A DNA stretch of 40,498 nucleotides from contig CAMTMP010000036.1 of the NCBI GenBank assembly GCA_947073545.1, positions 1 through 40,498 of the forward strand, read 5' to 3'. This stretch comes from an uncultured bacterium. GTDB taxonomy: Bacteria > Bacillota > Clostridia > Lachnospirales > Lachnospiraceae. The position numbers and the translations under genes are program-made. Of the stretch, positions 35,092-40,498 are shown piece after piece; positions within the stretch are counted from its first letter, which is position 1, and every line of letters starts with the position of its first letter. Below the pieces are notes generated by a model. That model ran no database searches. It was not told the origin of the DNA and worked only from the letters and a program-made list of their open reading frames with translations.

Positions 35092-36027
35092 CTAGCGCTT
35101 CTCAAACACCCGCAGCTTCGCGCTTTTCGCCCGGCTGTTCTCCTCCGTTTCCCTCTCGGACGGCAGAATCGGTTTCCTTGTAATCACACATCCCTTTGAC
35201 ACCTGTCCGCACACACAGACCGGAAAATCCGGCGGGCATGTACACGGGTTCTCATTTTTCCGGAAAACGGACTTTACAATCCGGTCTTCCAGAGAATGAA
35301 AGGTAATCACACAGAGCCTTCCGCCCGGATTCAGAAGCGCAATCAGCCCGTCCAGCGAATCTTTCAACACTTCCAGCTCTCTGTTACACTCGATCCTGAC
35401 CGCCTGAAACGTCCGTTTGGAAGGATGTCCTCCCGTGGCCCGCATCTTCGCGGGGATCGCCGCTTTTATGATCTCATTCAGCTCTCCCGTGGTTTCAAGG
35501 GGCTTGTCCTTTCTCGCCGCCGCAATATGCTTTGCTATATTTTTCGCAAATCTCTCCTCGCCGTAATCCCTCAAAATCCGGGTAAGCTCCGCCTCCGGAT
35601 ATTCGTTTATGATTTCCTTCGCGCTCAAGGTCTGTCTTTGGTCCATCCGCATGTCAAGCGGCGCGTCGTATCTGTAGGAGAAACCTCTCTCCTCATTGTC
35701 AAGCTGGTAGGATGACACACCCAGATCCAGCACGATGCCGTCCACGCCGTATACGCCAATTCCCGCAAGCGCTTCCGCAGCATTTGCATAATTGTCACGG
35801 ATCAGGGTGATACGCTCCCTGTACGGCTCCAGCCGTTTTCCGGCCGCTGCAATGGCGTCCTCGTCCTGATCAATACCGATCAGCCTTCCGGCTCCTGTAA
35901 GCCTTCCGACCACCTCAAAAGCATGTCCGCCGCCGCCAAGCGTTCCGTCCAGATACGTGCCCTGCGGTTTGATATCCAGATTTTCAATAGTTTCCTCAAG
36001 GAGCACTGAGGTGTGCTTAAATTCCAT
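35092..36027 (-). CDS. rsmH: 16S rRNA (cytosine(1402)-N(4))-methyltransferase
   Basis: A 311-aa SAM-dependent methyltransferase (old name MraW) that methylates C1402 in the ribosomal P site. Visible: [13 protein letters not shown] at the N-terminus, the SAM loop [10 protein letters not shown] near residues 28-37, [24 protein letters not shown], the helical insert and the C-terminal [13 protein letters not shown] [13 protein letters not shown] segment near the end is typical of clostridial versions. It follows mraZ as usual in the dcw operon. Confidence 0.95.
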   Translation of the reverse strand: MEFKHTSVLLEETIENLDIKPQGTYLDGTLGGGGHAFEVVGRLTGAGRLIGIDQDEDAIAAAGKRLEPYRERITLIRDNYANAAEALAGIGVYGVDGIVLDLGVSSYQLDNEERGFSYRYDAPLDMRMDQRQTLSAKEIINEYPEAELTRILRDYGEERFAKNIAKHIAAARKDKPLETTGELNEIIKAAIPAKMRATGGHPSKRTFQAVRIECNRELEVLKDSLDGLIALLNPGGRLCVITFHSLEDRIVKSVFRKNENPCTCPPDFPVCVCGQVSKGCVITRKPILPSERETEENSRAKSAKLRVFEKR

Positions 36028-36108
36028 TTCCTTCTTCCTTTACAACAGATCAGAACGTCTTCGCAATAGTGCCGGTTGAAACATCGCGCATCGGCATATT
36101 TTTTCAAC

Positions 36109-36540
36109 CTATATTCCAAGTCCAAGCTCTGCCATGTGCTCCGCAATCTCATCCATGTCCTCGAAGGACGCTGTATCCTCGAAGCGTTCTCTGCTCCAAA
36201 TCTCTATCCTGCTGCCGACGCCGACTAACACCACGTCCTTCGTCAGTCCCGCAAATTCCCGCAGAACGTTTGGAATCAGTATCCTTCCCTGTTTATCCAC
36301 TTCCGCTTCCGTTGCTCCCGCCAGAAAAAAACGAACGAACTGTCTGGCCTCTTTATTCGTGATGGGCAGGGCTCTTAATTTTTCTTCAAAACGTTTCCAC
36401 TCTTCGTTGTCATAGACAAACAGGCAGCCGTCCAATCCCTTGGTCACCACAAAAGCGTCTCCCAGGATCTCCCTGAATTTCGAGGGGATAATCAGCCTGC
36501 CCTTTGCGTCAATTGTGTGATTGTACTCTCCCATGAACAT
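36109..36540 (-). CDS. mraZ: transcriptional regulator MraZ
   Basis: A 143-aa protein made of two AbrB-like MraZ repeats with their DxxxR motifs: [13 protein letters not shown] and [13 protein letters not shown]. It forms a ring that binds repeated GTGG boxes and controls its own dcw operon. The ATG at 36540 ([11 protein letters not shown]) is preceded by GGGGTGAT; the frame could start two codons earlier at TTG. Four matching boxes lie about 70-100 bases upstream. It is the first gene of the large operon. Confidence 0.95.
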   Translation of the reverse strand: MFMGEYNHTIDAKGRLIIPSKFREILGDAFVVTKGLDGCLFVYDNEEWKRFEEKLRALPITNKEARQFVRFFLAGATEAEVDKQGRILIPNVLREFAGLTKDVVLVGVGSRIEIWSRERFEDTASFEDMDEIAEHMAELGLGI

Positions 36541-36607
36541 ATGCAATCACCCCGCCCGCCTGTAACACCGTACCCTATGTGGTCTGCCACGAAAAAGGAA
36601 TGCGATG

Positions 36608-36641
36608 CCACTTTACACCACTTCACTCCACTTTTCACCAC
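36608..36641 (-). promoter_or_regulatory. MraZ operator, four GTGG boxes
   Basis: On the minus strand GTGG occurs at 36641-36638, 36631-36628, 36621-36618 and 36611-36608, an exact 10-bp period, mostly within AAGTGG. This is the known MraZ binding pattern (direct repeats one helical turn apart). The boxes lie immediately downstream of the -10 element, a position suited to repression. Confidence 0.85.
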
Positions 36642-36651
36642 TTTTAAACCA

Positions 36652-36680
36652 ATTCTAACCCAGTTACAGGCAAAAAGCAA
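36652..36680 (-). promoter_or_regulatory. sigma-A promoter of the mraZ operon
   Basis: On the minus strand TTGCTT (36680-36675) and TAGAAT (36657-36652) are separated by exactly 17 bases. The transcription start would fall on the edge of the first MraZ box. Confidence 0.6.
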
Positions 36681-36850
36681 GGGGAATGTGTAAAACTGGT
36701 ACTTTATTACTGGTGGGAGGACGGCTGAAGAATGCCATGATTCAGGCTGATGCAAGATTTTTGTTAAAAAATCGTCGCCAGACAGCAACGATTCCGAGAA
36801 TGCTTCGCATTCTCCTTGAATGGTTTACACTGTCGCAATTTGCTATAAAA

Positions 36851-36890
36851 AAAAGACGGACACAAGCGATTCACTTTGTGTCCGTCTTTT
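36851..36890 (-). terminator. intrinsic terminator embedded in the end of lgt
   Basis: A perfect 15-bp stem (36851-36865 with 36876-36890), a 10-base loop and, on the minus strand, TTTTTTTTAT across the stem end. One arm encodes the last codons of lgt (EKTDTK) and the loop contains its stop codon, so the terminator and the coding end are the same DNA. Confidence 0.9.
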
Positions 36891-37776
36891 CCACTGTCAT
36901 TGTGGGATTTGCATGTTTTTTTAAATAGAAGCGGATGAGAATGTCCGCTGTCAGTGCGCCGACAAACAGAACTGCCGCGAGCACCTGCGATACCGCTATG
37001 GTTGTGTTGGGAATAAAGAGGGTGTCGGTGCGGATGCCCTCGATCCACGCCCGGCCAAGCCCGTAGCCCCCCAGATATAATAGCCACTGCTCACCCTCAA
37101 ATTTCTTGTATTTCCGGTAAAGCAGCATGACAATCAAAAGCGCAAGATTCCACAGACTCTCGTAGAGGAACGTGGGATGCACCTGAATGTAGTTTGTGCT
37201 CTCCGTCATATGGGCGGCGATTTTTTCAGAGATATCTCCCGCTCTGACCATCTGTGTCGGCAGACGCATGGCAAGCAGGCTGTCCGTGTACTCTCCAAAA
37301 ACCTCCCTGTTCGTGAAATTCCCCCACCTTCCGATTACCTGTCCGAGCACCAGCCCCGGCACGCAGATATCCGCAAGCTGTAAAAAGCTCTGTTTTTTTC
37401 TCCGGCAGTAGATCCACAAAGTCAGGAATGCGGCAATCACCGCGCCGTAGATCGCCAGCCCGCCGTTTCGCAGATTAAAAACTCCCATCAGATCGTTTTT
37501 GTATCTGTCCCACGAAAAAATCACATAATAGACTCTCGCTCCGATGATGGAAAAAATGATCGCGTAGATCGAGAAATCCCAGATCAGATCCGAGTCCAGT
37601 TTTTCAAGTTTCGCCACCTTTGCCGCCATAAGCACCCCTGACAGCACCCCTATGGCGATAATCACGCCGTAAAGGGCAATCGGAAAACCAAAGACCGTAA
37701 ATGTCTTCGGCACATTTTTCAGATAAATTCCCAGATTGGGAAAAGCGATATCCATGTTTCCCATGATGTCCTGCAT
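36871..37776 (-). CDS. lgt: prolipoprotein diacylglyceryl transferase
   Basis: A 301-aa membrane enzyme with about seven spans that adds diacylglycerol to the lipobox Cys of prelipoproteins. The Lgt signature is present: GQVIGRWGNFTNREVFG at 145-161 with R150, N153 and E158. NLRNGGLAIYG near 101-111 and GRAWIEGIRTD near the C-terminus also match. The ATG at 37776 has GGAGG 6 bases upstream. It is a single gene between ychF and the mraZ operon with its own terminator; unrelated in function to the wall genes but a common neighbour. Confidence 0.95.
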   Translation of the reverse strand: MQDIMGNMDIAFPNLGIYLKNVPKTFTVFGFPIALYGVIIAIGVLSGVLMAAKVAKLEKLDSDLIWDFSIYAIIFSIIGARVYYVIFSWDRYKNDLMGVFNLRNGGLAIYGAVIAAFLTLWIYCRRKKQSFLQLADICVPGLVLGQVIGRWGNFTNREVFGEYTDSLLAMRLPTQMVRAGDISEKIAAHMTESTNYIQVHPTFLYESLWNLALLIVMLLYRKYKKFEGEQWLLYLGGYGLGRAWIEGIRTDTLFIPNTTIAVSQVLAAVLFVGALTADILIRFYLKKHANPTMTVEKTDTK

Positions 37777-37873
37777 GTCGGACCTCCCTATCTATACGCA
37801 AGTGCTCGCACTGCTGGCATCCGTTTCTCCGCAGCTGCCATTCATAGAATGCTCTCGCAGCTGCTCATTGCTA

Positions 37874-38971
37874 TTACACGTTAAACCGGAAAAGGATTAC
37901 GTCGCCGTCCTGCACCACATAGTCCTTTCCTTCCATGCCGACAAGGCCTTTTTCTCTGGCAGCAGCGAGGGAACCCTGCTCTAATAGATCCTTGTAGTTG
38001 ACCACTTCCGCCTTGATGAAGCCGCGCTCGAAATCGGTATGTATTTTTCCCGCAGCCTGCGGCGCTTTCGTGCCTATCTTGATGGTCCACGCCCTCGTCT
38101 CGTCCTCGCCCGCAGTCAGAAAACTCATCAGCCCAAGCAAATGATAGCTCGCCCGGATCAATTTCTGCAGGCCCGACTCCGAAAGTCCCAGATCTTCCAG
38201 AAACATAGCTGTTTCCTCTTCATCCAGCTCGGCTATCTCCTGCTCGATCTGGGCGCAGATCACAAATACCTCGCTGCCATTTTCCGCCGCGAAAGCCTGT
38301 ACTTTCTGTACGCCCGCATTGGCTGCCCCGTCGTCGGCCAGATCGTCCTCCGCCACATTTGCCGCAAAGATCACCGGCTTGTAGGTGAGAAGATTATAGG
38401 AAATGAGAAGCGCAAGTTCGTCCTCGTCCTCCGCTTCAAATACCTTCGCCAGCTTCCCCTCTTCCAGATGAGCCTTTAGCCGCTCAAGGAGCGCATATTC
38501 TTTCGCCGCCGTCTTATCCATTTTGGCAGCCTTCGCCGTCTTGGCGATTCTGCGCTCCAAAATCTCGATATCGGAAAAAATCAGTTCCAAATTGATTGTC
38601 TCAATATCCCTGAGTGGATCAATGGAACCGTCCACATGAACGATATTAGAGTCCTCAAAGCACCGTACCACATGGACGATGGCGTCCACCTCGCGGATGT
38701 TGCTCAAAAACTGGTTGCCCAGACCCTCGCCTTTGGATGCGCCCTTCACAAGTCCGGCGATGTCCACGAACTCAATGGTTGCGGGTGTCACCTTTTTGGA
38801 ATGGTACATATCCCCCAAGAGCCTTAACCGCTCGTCCGGCACCGGTACGATACCGATGTTCGGGTCGATGGTACAGAAGGGATAATTGGCGGATTCTGCC
38901 CCCGCCTTTGTCAGTGAATTAAAAAGGGTGCTCTTGCCCACGTTGGGGAGCCCGACGATGCCTAGTTTCAT
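37874..38971 (-). CDS. ychF: redox-regulated ATPase YchF/OLA1
   Basis: A 365-aa Obg-family P-loop protein of full length. G1 GLPNVGKST at 7-15; switch II DIAGLVKGASKGEGLGN; the G4 position reads NVAE, not NKxD, matching the known preference of YchF for ATP over GTP. There is a central coiled coil, and a C-terminal TGS domain ends in KDYVVQDGDVILFRFNV. It binds ribosomes and is linked to stress responses in other bacteria. AAGGAGG precedes the ATG at 38971. Confidence 0.96.
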   Translation of the reverse strand: MKLGIVGLPNVGKSTLFNSLTKAGAESANYPFCTIDPNIGIVPVPDERLRLLGDMYHSKKVTPATIEFVDIAGLVKGASKGEGLGNQFLSNIREVDAIVHVVRCFEDSNIVHVDGSIDPLRDIETINLELIFSDIEILERRIAKTAKAAKMDKTAAKEYALLERLKAHLEEGKLAKVFEAEDEDELALLISYNLLTYKPVIFAANVAEDDLADDGAANAGVQKVQAFAAENGSEVFVICAQIEQEIAELDEEETAMFLEDLGLSESGLQKLIRASYHLLGLMSFLTAGEDETRAWTIKIGTKAPQAAGKIHTDFERGFIKAEVVNYKDLLEQGSLAAAREKGLVGMEGKDYVVQDGDVILFRFNV

Positions 38972-39036
38972 TTTTCTATATATCCTCCTTAAAAACCTTG
39001 ATTTTATGCGCTTTCTAAATTTTTCCGTTTCTCACC

Positions 39037-39086
39037 GCACCAATTCCGCACCATTTTACCATTAAAATATGTAATAACACATGGTG
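39037..39086. other. repeats between recombinase and ychF, possible attachment region
   Basis: GCACCA occurs twice, 11 bases apart (39037-39042 and 39048-39053), and CACCAT (39049-39054) is inverted as ATGGTG (39081-39086), just past the recombinase stop. Recombinase arm or core sites, or a weak terminator, would fit. No second att copy is visible in the window. Confidence 0.25.
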
Positions 39087-39088
39087 TT

Positions 39089-40270
39089 TTATACGACACG
39101 GTTCTGTTCAAACTGGCGAACAGCCTGCGTCAGCGAGTCATCTGTGACATGCACATAACGATCCATCGTGGTTTTGATGCTTGCATGTCCAAAAAGCTGC
39201 TGGAGCACTTTCGGCTGCATCCCGGCTTCGATTGCTCTGGTAGCATAAGTATGCCGGAGCGCGTGCATACAAAACCTCCTGATTCCCGCCTCATCACACA
39301 GCTTATACAAATGCGTATCATAAGAACTGTTCTTTGCCGGCTCTCCTGTTCGGAAATTGATAAAAACCAGATCCCTCATAACGAGAAATTTTGTCTCACC
39401 TGTCCGCCGATCCATGTATTCCAGAACACCAGATAACGTTTCTGCTTCCTTTCTGAAACTTCGTTCCTCGTAGCAGTCTTTCAAAATCTGATACGCCTTA
39501 TCAGTTAGCGGAATCGTACGGTAACTGTGAGCCGTCTTGGGCGGTCCCGCTCTCCATATATGTGTCTGATGCCTGTATTCCAACGTTTTGCTGACAGTCA
39601 GGGTATGTTTCTTCCAATTGATAGAATCCCATGTAAGCCCGATCATCTCCGATGTCCGCAAACCCGTTTCCAATAACAGCGCATATTGGCGGTAATTGTG
39701 AGAATGTTTTGCCGCTTCAAGGAACTGATTCTGTTCCTCCACCGTAAGGAAATGGATATCGCTAACCGCGCGGACAGGTTTCGTATACCTGACGCCGTCC
39801 ATCGGATGCTTGGAAATAATATCATTACTCACAGCGGAACGAAACATAGTTCCCATTGCAATGTAAATCTGCTTGATCGTGGAACCGGCATAGTCCGCTT
39901 CCATGCGGTTCAAAACCACCTTGCAATGCATCGGCTTAACGTCTGCCATCAACATGCTTCCGATGACAGGCTGGATATTCTGCACATATCGTTCCCTGTA
40001 ATTACGTCTGGTATTAGGTGCCAGCCCGCAAATAAGGTTTTCCATCCAATAGTCAAACCACTCATTTACCGTAACATCAGATGCCACGATTACCATATTA
40101 TGCTTGTCTTCATATTGTGCATCGGCAAGCCAGTTCCTTGCTTCCGGCAGCGTTGCAAAATGTTTTTCACGACGGCTGCCATCTTTGGCACAATAGCGTG
40201 CCGAATATTTTCCGTCTTTTCTCTGGCAGATACCTTTTCCACATTCTCTGCCTTTTAAGTTTTTTCCCAT
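39089..40270 (-). CDS. tyrosine recombinase/integrase (Tn916/phage type)
   Basis: A 393-aa site-specific recombinase. The N-terminal ~60 residues (GKGICQRKDGKYSARYCAKD...) look like an arm-type DNA-binding domain, followed by a SAM-like core-binding domain at about 65-165. The catalytic domain has every active residue: R205 (ETGLRTSEMIGL), K245, H336 and R339 (HALRHTYATRA), H362 (LFGHASIKTT) and Tyr372. I choose the ATG at 40270, with AAGGAG 8 bases upstream, over an upstream in-frame start. It is intact and could mobilise an element extending to the right; no excisionase is visible. It is unlikely to belong to the tail module, which lies 20 kb away beyond essential genes. Confidence 0.92.
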   Translation of the reverse strand: MGKNLKGRECGKGICQRKDGKYSARYCAKDGSRREKHFATLPEARNWLADAQYEDKHNMVIVASDVTVNEWFDYWMENLICGLAPNTRRNYRERYVQNIQPVIGSMLMADVKPMHCKVVLNRMEADYAGSTIKQIYIAMGTMFRSAVSNDIISKHPMDGVRYTKPVRAVSDIHFLTVEEQNQFLEAAKHSHNYRQYALLLETGLRTSEMIGLTWDSINWKKHTLTVSKTLEYRHQTHIWRAGPPKTAHSYRTIPLTDKAYQILKDCYEERSFRKEAETLSGVLEYMDRRTGETKFLVMRDLVFINFRTGEPAKNSSYDTHLYKLCDEAGIRRFCMHALRHTYATRAIEAGMQPKVLQQLFGHASIKTTMDRYVHVTDDSLTQAVRQFEQNRVV

Positions 40271-40330
40271 GACATAAACTCCTTCCAATAAACAACAGGC
40301 GTTATTCTTCGCAAACAATCCTACTGCCTT

Positions 40331-40385
40331 GAAAAAGAGTCCAACACGATTTTATATTATATCATGCCAGACTCTTTTTCATCAA
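40331..40385 (-). promoter_or_regulatory. recombinase promoter flanked by an inverted repeat
   Basis: On the minus strand TTGATG (40385-40380) and TATAAT (40361-40356) are 18 bases apart. A perfect 11-bp inverted repeat, GAAAAAGAGTC (40331-40341) and GACTCTTTTTC (40370-40380), brackets the -10 element, so it could be an operator or, less likely, a terminator of something to the right. Confidence 0.5.
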
Positions 40386-40406
40386 CAGTATTTTGAAAAC
40401 AATTTG

Positions 40407-40498
40407 GGCTTTATTTCCACACAGTACATAGAACTCGGACTGCTTACCGGCCGCAACATCGACCTGAAACGCAAGGTTAAGTTCAAAGCGCGTAAATG
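40407..40498 (+). pseudogene. probable IS30-family transposase fragment (runs off window)
   Basis: An open frame to the window edge reads ...STQYIELGLLTGRNIDL... and then KRKVKFKARK. This resembles the IS30-family stretch TLYxYIxxGLL..(N)IDL..K(V/L)(K/R)..., which lies in the first third of those transposases. No start codon or inverted repeat precedes it within the window, so it looks like a 5'-truncated copy or a gene entered in mid-frame. Only ~30 residues are visible, so the family call is tentative. Confidence 0.5.

Larger units (their letters stand above)
36541..36850. other. mraZ-lgt intergenic region
   Basis: This stretch holds the mraZ leader, operator and promoter (annotated separately) plus, further up, two small hairpins with no clear role: GATTTTT/AAAAATC (36756-36773) and GAGAATGC/GCATTCTC with a TTC loop (36796-36814). 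The latter shares the GAGAATGC core of the repeats near divIB and murD. No gene is seen here. Confidence 0.6.

Overview
The window looks like the chromosome of an endospore-forming member of the Clostridia, most likely Lachnospiraceae. Two things point there: a division and cell-wall (dcw) cluster linked to ftsZ-spoIIGA-sigE, and siphophage tail genes of a gut-clostridial type. All gene names rest on reading the translations by eye; no database search was possible.

Left third (1-18746, + strand): part of a siphophage tail module. It starts with a truncated tape-measure fragment that repeats 77 bases found later in the window. An AT-rich MNT-HEPN toxin-antitoxin cassette with its own promoter follows. 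Then comes a very long tape-measure gene in two pieces (1130-2341 and 3642-10829). The 1.33 kb between them (2339-3668) reads as a group I intron: P1 with the U.G pair at the 5' splice site, P2, P6, P7, P8, J8/7, P9, and an 8-bp P10 that fixes the 3' splice site in frame. The intron carries a double zinc-ribbon gene on its opposite strand. Spliced, the tape measure would be 2789 aa. After it come a distal tail protein, a tail-tip/fibre protein with an S74-type chaperone end, a BppU-like baseplate/fibre protein, a small phage protein and an XkdX-like protein. No holin, endolysin or phage integrase follows; the module stops at a terminator facing a host gene.

Middle and right (18824-38971, - strand, transcribed right to left): host genes. 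From the right these are ychF, lgt, then mraZ-rsmH-ftsL-pbp-pbp-mraY-murD-ftsW-murA-divIB, then ftsZ, then spoIIGA-sigE, then a REC/HD-GYP/GGDEF regulator. The cluster makes lipid-linked peptidoglycan precursor and the septal synthase, builds the Z ring and then supplies the first mother-cell sigma factor with its activating protease. Good sigma-A promoters are visible before mraZ, ftsZ and the regulator. Four GTGG repeats at 10-bp spacing form an MraZ operator. A promoter with an over-long spacer precedes spoIIGA, as in the Spo0A-driven spoIIG promoter. Several spacers in the cluster hold structured elements. The clearest is a pair of ~95-nt elements, after murA and after mraY, whose differences mostly preserve base pairing.

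Right edge (39089-40498): a tyrosine recombinase of the Tn916/phage type, with a palindrome flanking its promoter, and the start of a probable IS30-family transposase fragment running off the window. The recombinase probably belongs to an element extending to the right and not to the tail module on the left.
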